Assembly (NCBI GenBank): GCA_002339675.1
Contig: DDKB01000009.1
Coordinates: 4,219 to 68,218 of the forward strand
Reading direction: 5' to 3'
From: Stutzerimonas stutzeri
GTDB taxonomy: Bacteria; Pseudomonadota; Gammaproteobacteria; Pseudomonadales; Pseudomonadaceae
DNA length: 64,000 bases
This document shows positions 43,880-52,018 of the stretch, one piece after another. Below the pieces are notes generated by a model. The model was not told the DNA's origin. It saw only the letters and a list, made by a program, of their open reading frames with translations, and searched no databases. Position 1 is the stretch's first letter; each line of letters opens with the position of its first letter. The translations under genes were made by a program, and so were the position numbers.

Positions 43880-44530
43880 TCAATCGGGCGATTCGGTGAG
43901 CCAGCGGCGTGCCCGCCGCCGCTCACGACGCGACAGCAGCTGCTCGGTGAAGGGGCTTTCAGGAATCAGAGCGCAGTCCGGATCGCCGCGCTCGTACAGC
44001 CGGAATCGACGCAGTACCCCGATTGGATGCCGCTCCGGACCGTAGAACGCCACGGCACGGACCTCCAGCGCATGGAACGTCCAGTCACCAACCGGCTTAT
44101 GGCCGTCCAGCTCGATGTCGTGTCGCTCGGCAACCCGACGCAGCATGCCCTGAAAGGTACCGATATGGATGAAATCACCGCTGCGCAGCGGACCTTGGTG
44201 CGTCGTCTGGTGGATGGCCAGGTCAGGGGAGGAACCGGTCTCATCGTCGATACTGTGGCGGATGTCGGTCACGTCCACCTCCAGCGGGCCCCTGGAACTC
44301 TCGATGCACACCACCAGCTGGTTAATGAACATCGGCTCGGCGCTCATGTTGGAGATCAGGCACAGCGAACTCAGCCCCTTGCCCGCACCGCGGTTGATGA
44401 TCAGGCTCGGCTTGCGCTGCCGCCTGAAGTTCAGCAGCAACAGCTGAGCATAGAACACCCACACCAACAGCGTGCTGGCCGATATCGCCAACGAGACCAG
44501 CGCCTGGTTGTCTTTGAGCCATTCGATCAT
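43880..44530 (-). CDS. Single-TM membrane protein of unknown function
   Basis: 216 residues; ATG at 44530 has CGAGGCG upstream. One N-terminal TM (ALVSLAISASTLLVWVFYAQLLLL) is followed by a cytoplasmic-type beta-rich domain and a very basic C-terminus (RRERRRARRW). Not recognised as a named family. It is the last core gene before the island boundary. Confidence 0.72.
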   Translation of the reverse strand: MIEWLKDNQALVSLAISASTLLVWVFYAQLLLLNFRRQRKPSLIINRGAGKGLSSLCLISNMSAEPMFINQLVVCIESSRGPLEVDVTDIRHSIDDETGSSPDLAIHQTTHQGPLRSGDFIHIGTFQGMLRRVAERHDIELDGHKPVGDWTFHALEVRAVAFYGPERHPIGVLRRFRLYERGDPDCALIPESPFTEQLLSRRERRRARRWLTESPD

Positions 44531-44697
44531 GGGACGCCTCGCAGGATTGCTCACTGCTGAGACAGTACATCGACCTCGACGTGCCCAATCCCGACGCCCC
44601 GCGGCGCCCCAGCCGCCCCAGCCGCCCGCAGCGCCGCGGCCGGCATCGGACGCCCTCCATGGGCGCGCAGGCGCTTTACCAGACGCGGAAACGAGAA

Positions 44698-44726
44698 AGC
44701 CCCGTAACTCAGGAAGTTACGGGGCT
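44698..44726 (-). terminator. Terminator at the island edge, probably of the original tRNA-Ser
   Basis: A 12-bp stem AGCCCCGTAACT / AGTTACGGGGCT (44698-44709 and 44715-44726), with TTTCTCGTTT following on the minus strand. It lies directly beside the tRNA-Ser 3'-end remnant, in the right orientation to have terminated that tRNA. Confidence 0.75.
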
Positions 44727-44736
44727 CTCATAATGG

Positions 44737-44748
44737 TGGCGGAGAGAT
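44737..44748 (-). other. Island attachment site: 3' end of a tRNA-Ser
   Basis: TGGCGGAGAGAT is the reverse complement of the last bases of a tRNA-Ser of the GGAGAGA acceptor type (...TCTCTCC-G-CCA). Only this fragment is present here; the sequence inward is unrelated. The full tRNA should remain at the other island end, beyond 64000. Confidence 0.65.
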
Positions 44749-44880
44749 AGTCCGCCAATTCCACTTCCATCAAGCGTAACCAACATCCAGCAAACTTCCT
44801 TAAGACCTTTGTCTTACGGGCTTTTCAGCCTATCATCGTCCAGAGAGCGCCAGACGTTTACACCCAAAGCTATCGGCAAA

Positions 44881-44923
44881 GGTGTAGGTCAGGGTGTAGG
44901 TCGGAATTTGGACGGTGTAGGTC
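44881..44923 (+). repeat. Three GGTGTAGGTC direct repeats before the integrase
   Basis: Copies at 44881-44890, 44893-44902 and 44914-44923, with an inverted partial match (TTTACACCC) at about 44857-44865. Their place between attachment site and integrase start suggests arm-type integrase or excisionase binding sites. Confidence 0.6.
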
Positions 44924-44934
44924 AGGAGTTGCAG

Positions 44935-46233
44935 ATGGGGAAGCTGACGGTTCGAACGGTGGACAGTCTGGTGAAAGCCGGAACGTCCGGCATGACCGGC
45001 GATGGCGAAGGGCTGTACTTTCAAATCAGTAAGACCGGAGGCACAAGCTGGGTTTTCCGCTACAAGATCGCTGGCCGGCCTCGCCTGATGGGCCTGGGGC
45101 GATACCCCGAGACAAGCCTTGCAGAAGCCCGTGAAAAAGCCACAGAGTGCCGCAAGCTGACCAAAGCCGGCATTGACCCTCTTGATGCGCGAGACGCAAA
45201 CCGCGAGCGTCAGCAACTGGAGGAGAAGAAAGAGCGCCAGCGCATCGAGCAAGAGCGCCTCGCCCTGGGGGTTGCCAAGGCCCGTGCCGTAACCTTCAAG
45301 ACCGTGGCCACCGACTACATCGCTGCGCACCGCGCCGGCTGGAAGAACATCAAACACGCCCAACAATGGGAAAATACGCTCGCCACTTACGCCGAGCCCA
45401 CCATCGGGCATCTGCCGACGCATGACGTAACCACAGCGCACCTGCTGCAGATCCTACAGCCGGTTTGGACGGAGAAGCCCGAGACCGCCAGCCGCGTGCG
45501 CAACCGCATTGAACTCGTACTGGATGCTGCGAAGGCGAGAGGGCTGCGCGAAGGCGAGAACCCGGCCCGCTGGCGTGGCCACCTGGACAAGCTGCTGCCC
45601 AAGCGGTCCAAGGTGCGCGCCGTGAAAAGCCATGCTGCTATGCGTTGGGCCGACCTGCCGGCGTTCATGGTCGAACTGGCGACGCTGGAGGCCAGCAGCG
45701 CCCGCGCTCTAGAGTTGACGATTCTCACTGCCTGCCGCACCAGCGAGGTATTGAACGCCAAGTGGGACGAAATCGACCACGAGACGCGTACCTGGACGAT
45801 CCCTGCCGAGCGGATGAAGGCCGGCAAGGCGCATCGCGTGCCGTTGTCCGACGCGGCGCTGGCCGTGCTGGACGCCCTGCCCCGAATCGAGCGCAGCGCT
45901 TTTCTCTTCCCTGGCATGAAACCCGGCAAGCCCCTCTCCAACCTGGCCATGACCATGACCATGCGGCGCATGAACATGGGACATCTGACCGTCCACGGTT
46001 TCCGCTCCACCTTCCGCGACTGGGCAGCCGAGCGCACCCAATATCCGCGCGAGGTCTGCGAAATGGCACTTGCCCACAAAATAGCTGAAGGAGCCGAAGC
46101 CGCTTACTGGCGTGGCGATATCTTTGAAAAACGACGGGCCTTGATGATTGACTGGGCGCAGTATGCGAACACCCCACCAGCAGCAAATATCATTCAGGGC
46201 GACTTCAACCGTGCTTGTGCTGGATCGGGCTAG
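44935..46233 (+). CDS. int: P4-type tyrosine integrase
   Basis: 432 residues; ATG at 44935 has CAGGAG six bases upstream, and the longer open frame before it runs through the repeat array. An N-terminal DUF4102 arm-binding domain (DGEGLYFQISKTGGTSWVFRY, residues 23-44) precedes a charged coiled coil (about 85-120). The catalytic domain has Arg268 (TACRTSEV), His354-x-x-Arg357 (HGFR), His381 and the nucleophile Tyr391 (AAYWRGD). It inserts and excises the island at the tRNA-Ser 3' end. All catalytic residues are present. Confidence 0.94.
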   Translation: MGKLTVRTVDSLVKAGTSGMTGDGEGLYFQISKTGGTSWVFRYKIAGRPRLMGLGRYPETSLAEAREKATECRKLTKAGIDPLDARDANRERQQLEEKKERQRIEQERLALGVAKARAVTFKTVATDYIAAHRAGWKNIKHAQQWENTLATYAEPTIGHLPTHDVTTAHLLQILQPVWTEKPETASRVRNRIELVLDAAKARGLREGENPARWRGHLDKLLPKRSKVRAVKSHAAMRWADLPAFMVELATLEASSARALELTILTACRTSEVLNAKWDEIDHETRTWTIPAERMKAGKAHRVPLSDAALAVLDALPRIERSAFLFPGMKPGKPLSNLAMTMTMRRMNMGHLTVHGFRSTFRDWAAERTQYPREVCEMALAHKIAEGAEAAYWRGDIFEKRRALMIDWAQYANTPPAANIIQGDFNRACAGSG

Positions 46234-46553
46234 CAGACGTCGGCATAGCCACATATGCGAACGCTGTCGAGGTGACACTCAGGGCAGCGTGCCCGATCCG
46301 GAGTCCGCAGCGCCTTGTCAGCAGGTCGTTCGCCGAGTCCCTCAGGATGCAGATATTCTTTGCTCAGAAGATAGCCTTCGACGCTCAATTCAATCGTGAC
46401 AGTCCTGTGCGGCGTTTTCCCAATCATCATCCGGCGTTCGTAACCGCAGCTTTCGCACGCGAAAGACCTAAGCGCCCTTGTTGTAGGGCTATCGCGCTCC
46501 GACAACGCAGCCCGGATTTCGTAGGTTCCTTCAGTTTTCATAGCTATGACCAT
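46230..46553 (-). CDS. Putative Cys-pair (zinc-ribbon-like) protein
   Basis: 107 residues (103 from an alternative ATG at 46541; neither has a strong ribosome site). Two CxxC pairs (FACESCGYERR and RCPECHLDSV) suggest one zinc ribbon; two more Cys lie in the last ten residues. Its stop overlaps the convergent integrase stop. It is the most distal gene of the minus-strand set that includes the JAMM and AAA+ genes, separated from the JAMM gene by a WYL-gene remnant. Not recognised as a family. Confidence 0.5.
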   Translation of the reverse strand: MVIAMKTEGTYEIRAALSERDSPTTRALRSFACESCGYERRMMIGKTPHRTVTIELSVEGYLLSKEYLHPEGLGERPADKALRTPDRARCPECHLDSVRICGYADVC

Positions 46554-46647
46554 CTAGTGAAACATTTGGCTTTCCGCTCACCTGGATATTGGGAGCAATC
46601 AGTAAGACACGTCCTAAGCGAGTTGTGCTGGCCCCACCATAATAGTG

Positions 46648-46780
46648 GCGGCCGACTGAACGCGGTCCAGTTGGCCGAAGGACTACGCATCGCCCTTGAA
46701 GTAACCATCCAGACTGAACGTTTCAGCCGAAGGCAGGTACGGAAAGCAACTCAACATCTAGAAGCGATGCAACGGCATCT
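46648..46780 (-). pseudogene. Remnant of a second WYL-regulator gene
   Basis: This stretch aligns with the internal part of the intact WYL gene at about 48385-48510. Shared runs include GGCCGAAGGAC, CGCATCGC, AAGTAA.CATC.AGA.TGAAC and AGCAACTCAAC.TCTAG, in the same order and spacing apart from a small deletion. The remnant has no open frame and no ends of the gene. It is a decayed paralogous copy. Confidence 0.75.
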
Positions 46781-46792
46781 TTAGCTTTAGAA

Positions 46793-47470
46793 TTATACCG
46801 CTCCTACTGCAGGGCAAATGAGGCGAACCATTCTATCTGCCTTTCTCCGGAAGCCATCAAAAGCATCCCCAGACCAGACATAAGCCTTCAGCCATATTGT
46901 CAATTCATCATATTGGAACCGCAAACAGCTTTGATCATCCAACCAAGCTGTGGATCTGTTTACCTTCTTGTCACGACGATAGACTGTCGCAACCAAGCCA
47001 ACTCTGTAGTTCGCTCCGTCCTTTTGCAGTTGGCGCACGGACTCGAAGTCTGGTTTAGAAAACTGGTAGAACTTTTTCCGCTCCACCTCAAGTTCGGTTT
47101 TGATCTTATTATCCTCAAGACTATATGGATGGCTGTGAAAATCACCCATATAGGAAACTTCCGGAAAAAAGCTTTCTATAAAACGTTCCTTCAGCTGATA
47201 GGCTTCGTCGTCAAATGTAACCGAATCCTTTGATCTTTTAACGGCAGTTGAAGTGTCCGACCAAACCAGACGATATACAGTAGCCAGTCCCAGCGCGTCT
47301 TTTGTAGCGTATCCCCATAGATGCCCGAAGGTCTCCACCTGAGAACAGGGTCCATCGTCAGTAACGTGGGCCAATTTATAAGCCTCAAGCGCAGATGTCA
47401 CCACGTTGAAAAAAACGTGATCGGAAACGGACACCAAACAATCCTTCATACTTTTCATCCCAAATATCAC
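46793..47470 (-). CDS. JAMM/JAB (MPN+) metallopeptidase-like protein
   Basis: 225 residues. The GTG start overlaps the previous gene's TGA (GTGA), indicating coupled translation. A full JAMM set can be read: Glu46 (QVETFGHLWG), His112-Ser-His114-Pro115 (GDFHSHPYS) and Ser138-x-x-Asp141 (SKPD). These ligate zinc in isopeptidases such as Rpn11 and in bacterial JAB enzymes that trim ubiquitin-like proteins. The HSHP to S-x-x-D spacing is longer than usual, with an inserted charged helix. No E1, E2, ubiquitin-like or CD-NTase gene is nearby, so it is not a standard Bil or CBASS locus. Base composition is visibly AT-richer than the core. Confidence 0.7.
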   Translation of the reverse strand: MIFGMKSMKDCLVSVSDHVFFNVVTSALEAYKLAHVTDDGPCSQVETFGHLWGYATKDALGLATVYRLVWSDTSTAVKRSKDSVTFDDEAYQLKERFIESFFPEVSYMGDFHSHPYSLEDNKIKTELEVERKKFYQFSKPDFESVRQLQKDGANYRVGLVATVYRRDKKVNRSTAWLDDQSCLRFQYDELTIWLKAYVWSGDAFDGFRRKADRMVRLICPAVGAV

Positions 47471-48102
47471 TCACCAAAAAGCAGGGCACGCATCAAACTG
47501 GGATCTTTATCAAGGTCGCCAAAATCATGTGCCATGCATAAAAGGCTCTTCGCGAGCTCTACGTACTCTTCCCAGAGAGCACAAAGATTATCGACAAGCG
47601 CGCTATATTGAAGGCTGTCTTGTTCGGTCATCTCCTCATGAACAGACCAAACCATTTCTAGAAAATGGGATGAGGACAAGCTGTGCTCTAGATCAACGCC
47701 AACCTCGGCCATTTCATCATATGCACACCGGCAGTCCTGCCTTAGCTCTGCCAGATAACCAGCAAAGTCTTCTTCATCGAAATCCGGAAAATTCCCCTTT
47801 AGCTCAACGGGGATATCCTTGAGTTTCTTGATTGATTTACGTCTGTAATCCTGCTTAATAAGCAGATCAAAGTAATCCGACTGATCGAATTCTCCGTAAT
47901 CAGAAACCCATCCTGCCTGAACATTCAACTCGTAGGCCTCTTGCACTGCCTCCTCATAGGCCGCCATGTCTTTACCCAACGGCGTACCTTTGAAGATGCG
48001 CAGGAGCTCCTCATGCTTCTCCTCAAAACACTTAAATCTGTTTTGATACCCTTTGGATATTTCTTTAATCTGACCAAAGCTCAAAGACACCTCTCCCTTC
48101 AA
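47467..48102 (-). CDS. Acidic helical protein of unknown function, coupled to JAMM gene
   Basis: Up to 211 residues. The first in-frame codon is TTG at 48102; a TTG at 48084 is a good alternative because GGGAGAGG lies just upstream. The protein is acidic, predicted mostly helical, and has no TM, signal or motif I recognise. Its stop overlaps the GTG of the JAMM gene and its start lies 31 bp behind the WYL gene. Strict coupling suggests a complex with, or substrate of, the JAMM protein. Confidence 0.65.
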   Translation of the reverse strand: MKGEVSLSFGQIKEISKGYQNRFKCFEEKHEELLRIFKGTPLGKDMAAYEEAVQEAYELNVQAGWVSDYGEFDQSDYFDLLIKQDYRRKSIKKLKDIPVELKGNFPDFDEEDFAGYLAELRQDCRCAYDEMAEVGVDLEHSLSSSHFLEMVWSVHEEMTEQDSLQYSALVDNLCALWEEYVELAKSLLCMAHDFGDLDKDPSLMRALLFGE

Positions 48103-48133
48103 TAAATTTTGCTTAGGCGTACCACCCCATGCG

Positions 48134-49234
48134 TTACGGGCTGATCGTGTGAGATGTGTCGTACAGACTGGCTGCTGCGTTCAGTTTTTGCGCAATTGCG
48201 TCACGGAGTGATTCAGGACCCTGCACCAAAATGTCGTCTCCCATCGACAAGATCCACCAGCGCAGCTGCCATGTATCCCGTACATCGACCCGAAGCTGAA
48301 ACCCATCGGCAAGAGGATCGAGGGTCATGTCTGGTCCTAGGGGTGTTTCGCGGATCAGTCGCGCCAATCCATCAGTGACACGAGCCTCCAGCTGAACGGT
48401 CTCCAGCCGGCCGAAGGACAGCGCATCGCTTTTCAAGTAATCATCTAGATTGAACCCATTGACGCCATTAGCAGGCACGGACAGCAACTCAACGTCTAGG
48501 AAACGATGCACGGCGTATTGCCGTATGTCCTCATAGGGCTCGGCGGTTCCGATCAGATACGACACCGGACCACGCTGAACAACTGCCAAAGGGTTGAGGG
48601 TCAATTCTCGAAGCTTGTCGTTGTGCGCAGAGTAGTAGCTACAGCGTATCTGCCTTTCGGTAAGCAGTGCTTCATGAAGGCGCTCAATGACGGCCTCAGG
48701 TATCTGTGGCGAGATTAGATTCATGTTCGGATGTACGCTCGCCACTTTCTCAGGCCAGCGTGCTGCCTGTGTTTCGCTCGCAAGTATTTCCAGCTTTCGT
48801 CTGGCATGTCCAAAGCGCGACTCCAGCGCTTTTATCATGCTCGACGGGAGAAGCTTACGGATGCTCTCCTCCACCAAGACCAGGCTTACGGCTTCGCTTA
48901 AGCTAATGCCAGGCAGGTCCACACTGCCGCCCGGTGCCCAGTGCCATCCATAAGGACTACCCTTGTCGTTACATTGAAGTGGGAACTGGCGGGATAAATC
49001 GTTAAGGTCCCGTTCTACGGTGCGCTTGCTGGCTTTGAAACCAGCCGAATCAAGCCTGGTAACGAGCTCTGCGCAAGTGATGCCTGGCGCTTTTGAGGGG
49101 AGAAGCCGCAGCAGCTCCCATTGCCGGTTCAATGCGCTGCGTGTTGAGGCGGAAGGCAAAGTGGACGACCTTTTGAGTATTAGCTCGGAGGCGAAGCATG
49201 ATGTTTTATCTGAATGATGGCAAATTGACACCAT
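48134..49234 (-). CDS. WYL-domain transcriptional regulator
   Basis: 366 residues with ATG at 49234 and AAGG upstream. Residues about 35-95 form a winged helix-turn-helix (ASKRTVERDLNDLS). Residues about 200-290 are the WYL domain (LNPLAVVQRGPVSYLIGTAEPYEDIRQYAVHRFLDVELL), and a WCX C-terminal extension follows (LRVDVRDTWQLRWWILSMG). WYL proteins bind nucleic-acid-like or nucleotide ligands and commonly repress defence operons (BrxR, CapW). It lies 15 bp behind the AAA+ gene. A decayed relative lies at 46648-46780. Confidence 0.88.
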   Translation of the reverse strand: MVSICHHSDKTSCFASELILKRSSTLPSASTRSALNRQWELLRLLPSKAPGITCAELVTRLDSAGFKASKRTVERDLNDLSRQFPLQCNDKGSPYGWHWAPGGSVDLPGISLSEAVSLVLVEESIRKLLPSSMIKALESRFGHARRKLEILASETQAARWPEKVASVHPNMNLISPQIPEAVIERLHEALLTERQIRCSYYSAHNDKLRELTLNPLAVVQRGPVSYLIGTAEPYEDIRQYAVHRFLDVELLSVPANGVNGFNLDDYLKSDALSFGRLETVQLEARVTDGLARLIRETPLGPDMTLDPLADGFQLRVDVRDTWQLRWWILSMGDDILVQGPESLRDAIAQKLNAAASLYDTSHTISP

Positions 49235-49249
49235 AAAAAGCCTTGCTTC

Positions 49250-51310
49250 TCAATGCGCAAAGCCTATCGGCCGGCTGGGGCTGGTCTTTAGCCGGCACTC
49301 GGCCAACAGCCGTGATCGCCGCGCTACCAATGCGAAATCCCCGGCAGTGAGATTGTTAACTGCCAGGAGCATTCGTAATGCCGAACCATCCGGATCCTTG
49401 AGCTTTTGCAGATCCAAGTGTGATGCGAACAACGTTTCGATTTGCCGCGGTTTTAAATAGCCGAAATGGACTTTGAGATCGAAGCGACGCATCGATGCCT
49501 CGTCTAGATCGTGCATGAGGTTGGTCGAAGCGATAAACAGGCCACGGTAGCTCTCCATCTGCGTCAGCATCTCGTTAACCGCAGTGATCTCCCAGCTCTG
49601 CCGCGCTTTCTTGCGGTCTTGGAGGAAGCTGTCTACCTCATCGAACAGCAAGACGGCTTGTTCGGCATCGGCACTAGCAAACGCTTGGGCAAGGTTCTTT
49701 TCCGTCTCCCCTACATAAGGGGTCACCAGATCAGATACGCGCTGAACCATCAGGGGCCGATCGAGCTGTCGAGCCAGCCACAAGCCGAAAGCGGACTTAC
49801 CGGTGCCAGGCGGGCCATAAAAACACAGTCGGGCTGCGGCATTGCTGCCCAGGCCTTTGACCAGCTCTTCCAAATCGACATCAGTGTTTATCAGACCTGT
49901 TGAGTAGAGCTGAGGGAGCGGGTTGGACTCGATACTATCGAGCCTACGGAAACCTTGAGCCTTGAGCGTGGCGTCTGCGAGTAACCGCACGGTCTCTTCC
50001 AGCGCCCTGCCGCTGCGCGGGTGCAGGGTCTGGCCGATGCGCAGCGCCTTGGCAACGACCGCTGGCGTCATGTCCTGGTGCGCAGCGAGGTTTTCAACCA
50101 TTGCGCTGCTCAGTTTACCTGCGCTGACTTTTCTAATGATGCGCTCACGCTGGGCTCGGGGCGGGTTTGGCAGCTCGATGACCAAATCGAAGCGGCGAAT
50201 GTATGCGTTATCCAGAGCATCAATGCTGTTGCTGAGCCAGAAGCAAGGCGCGGGGTTTTCCTCCAGCGCTCGGTTGATCCAGCCCTTCTGACTCTTATTG
50301 GATTTGGCAAACGGGATAGGCTGAGCCTCGAAGATATCTTCGATTTCGTCCAGCACAACCATCGCGCGCTGGCTCCGCAGTACGCACATGGCAGAGCGCA
50401 GCGCACTCAGGCGTTGCCGGGGCATGATCGGGTCACCATCGCTATCGCTGCATGCGACCTCATACAAGGTAGCGCCCATCGCTTCAGCTAGCAGCCGGCT
50501 TAGCTGCGTCTTGCCAGTACCCGGCGGGCCGTAAAGCAAAATGTTCACCCCGCTGCGGCGGGACAGCAGAGCCTTGGTGAGGTACCGCGTGGCGACGGCC
50601 AGCGAAGTGCCGGCATGTGGAAAGTCGTTTTCTTCGAGCTCGGCTGGCGGAGCAGGTCGAAAGGCATGTTTAAACAGCTCAGTAGCAGTGCCCGTGCTAA
50701 AGCGCAATGCACCCAGGAATTCGGGACTGCTAATGGCAAGCCGATGCGACAGATTGGCGTGAATACCATTCTCAACGCTGATTTCCACCAAGCCCGAACG
50801 CATCAGGCGGCCATCCTTGGTCAGATAAGGCTGCAGACGTTTCTGCGAAACGTCGAGAAGCACAGACAGGCTTTTGAGCATGCGGTTGAAGCCGAGCGCG
50901 CCGACTAAGTCTGCGGCATCGCTTAAAATGGGGTCGCTATGCAGCATCACGCAAAAGCCAAGTAGACGCTGATCGATATCATCGAGCCCGATCAGGCTTG
51001 CGAGAGCTTTCAGGTTCCGTACCAGGCGATCTGGATAACTCACAACCGGATAGGCTTGATCGAACGCCTTGCGCTCCTTTCGAAGTCGGCGCAGCGCCAT
51101 GCCGGTATCAAAGTCGTCTTCGTCAATAAGATCCTGAAGACCTAGCTCTGCCGCCACGCTATCTTCGTTGAAACCATGCCGCTGTATGAAGTTTCGGTGC
51201 CCACCGAGATCTAACAGCATCATGTAGGCCCATTTAATAGATAGCTCGCACGTATCGTCGCTATGCGGACCATGAGACGAAATACGTGCTTCTGGACGGC
51301 GTTTCAGCAT
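49250..51310 (-). CDS. Double AAA+ ATPase (Cdc48-like arrangement)
   Basis: 686 residues. An N-terminal helical region (1-235) of unknown fold precedes two AAA+ modules. Module 1: Walker A GPPGTGKT (261-268), Walker B VVLDEIED (317-324), Arg-finger-like IRRFD (371-375). Module 2: Walker A GPPGTGKS (499-506), Walker B LLFDEVDS (554-561), MRRFD (607-611). Both look catalytically complete. Two stacked AAA modules suggest a protein unfoldase or remodeller. It is the first gene of the AAA-WYL-unknown-JAMM operon. In the cell a Cdc48-type ATPase next to a JAMM peptidase would parallel an unfoldase-deubiquitinase pair, but that is inference. Confidence 0.85.
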   Translation of the reverse strand: MLKRRPEARISSHGPHSDDTCELSIKWAYMMLLDLGGHRNFIQRHGFNEDSVAAELGLQDLIDEDDFDTGMALRRLRKERKAFDQAYPVVSYPDRLVRNLKALASLIGLDDIDQRLLGFCVMLHSDPILSDAADLVGALGFNRMLKSLSVLLDVSQKRLQPYLTKDGRLMRSGLVEISVENGIHANLSHRLAISSPEFLGALRFSTGTATELFKHAFRPAPPAELEENDFPHAGTSLAVATRYLTKALLSRRSGVNILLYGPPGTGKTQLSRLLAEAMGATLYEVACSDSDGDPIMPRQRLSALRSAMCVLRSQRAMVVLDEIEDIFEAQPIPFAKSNKSQKGWINRALEENPAPCFWLSNSIDALDNAYIRRFDLVIELPNPPRAQRERIIRKVSAGKLSSAMVENLAAHQDMTPAVVAKALRIGQTLHPRSGRALEETVRLLADATLKAQGFRRLDSIESNPLPQLYSTGLINTDVDLEELVKGLGSNAAARLCFYGPPGTGKSAFGLWLARQLDRPLMVQRVSDLVTPYVGETEKNLAQAFASADAEQAVLLFDEVDSFLQDRKKARQSWEITAVNEMLTQMESYRGLFIASTNLMHDLDEASMRRFDLKVHFGYLKPRQIETLFASHLDLQKLKDPDGSALRMLLAVNNLTAGDFALVARRSRLLAECRLKTSPSRPIGFAH

Positions 51311-51443
51311 GGTGCTTTCTCATTCCCTTTTGAGAATTGCAGCATGCGCCCAAGGTGCGTCATCTTGTGTCGTACGGCAGTCTAAGAGTGGCCCGCCATT
51401 GGCGCGCAGTAGGCCGACCTGCCGCGCGCCAGGGTGCGCATCC

Positions 51444-51764
51444 TCAGCACTCGACGAAGTGGTTGTCCTCTACGATCGGAGAGCGGACCAACTGCTGCAG
51501 CCTGCTGATCTTGCGGCGCTGCGTCTCGGCCTCGTCCTTTTCGCCGCGGCGAACCAGCACGATCAGGGTATCGTCCTTCTCGATCCCGAACTGCTTGGCC
51601 AACCAGGTGAGCTGACGCTGGGACATGCAGGGGTTGTCCACCGCCCGGCGCGAGGCGTTGTAGATACTAAACACCATCGCCGCCACGGTCTTTTCCTCAG
51701 CCTGAACTCCACCGCCGATGGGCACCAGGTCATTGAAGCGGATGCTCGAGTCGTCATCGATCAA
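51444..51764 (-). CDS. Hypothetical protein, possibly a truncated remnant
   Basis: 106 residues from a TTG; no ATG or GTG and no ribosome site lies between it and the upstream in-frame stop. The sequence is protein-like (IGGGVQAEEKTVAAMVFSIYNASRRAV, then a charged helix AETQRRKISRLQQLV) and GC-rich like the core. Not recognised. Most likely the 3' part of a broken gene. Confidence 0.4.
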   Translation of the reverse strand: MIDDDSSIRFNDLVPIGGGVQAEEKTVAAMVFSIYNASRRAVDNPCMSQRQLTWLAKQFGIEKDDTLIVLVRRGEKDEAETQRRKISRLQQLVRSPIVEDNHFVEC

Positions 51765-52018
51765 CTTGCGGCAGCGCGCCTTGTGGGTACCGACCGCCGC
51801 CGCTGGCTGGCAGGGTCAACGGTTGAGTGCTTGTACCTGTAAGTTTCTGCAGCTCGCAAACGGGAGCCGGTTCACGCATCAGGCTACGCACCTGGACTCA
51901 GTCAATCTCAATGCCCTTCACGCACGTTCCGCCTAGTGGGACACCATCGAACCACGACACAAGTTGACGCGACGCTGTGGCAGCATTCAGCCGGTACCTG
52001 GAATATAGGAGGTCTTAG
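51765..52018. other. 254-bp region without a recognisable gene
   Basis: It precedes the plus-strand pair at 52019. The only clear element is the AGGAGG ribosome site at its right end. No promoter pair or hairpin stands out. Confidence 0.3.

Noticed and set aside
44737..44812. A complete tRNA at the island edge
   Set aside because: Only the 3' 12 bp match; no cloverleaf can be formed with the sequence inward.
46215..46784. 189-codon plus-strand open frame after the integrase
   Set aside because: It covers the Cys-pair gene and the WYL remnant in antisense, has no ribosome site, and reads as translated remnant.
46230..51310. Assignment as CBASS, Bil or BREX
   Set aside because: The JAMM and WYL parts fit by analogy, but no CD-NTase, E1/E2, ubiquitin-like, BrxC or PglZ protein is present.
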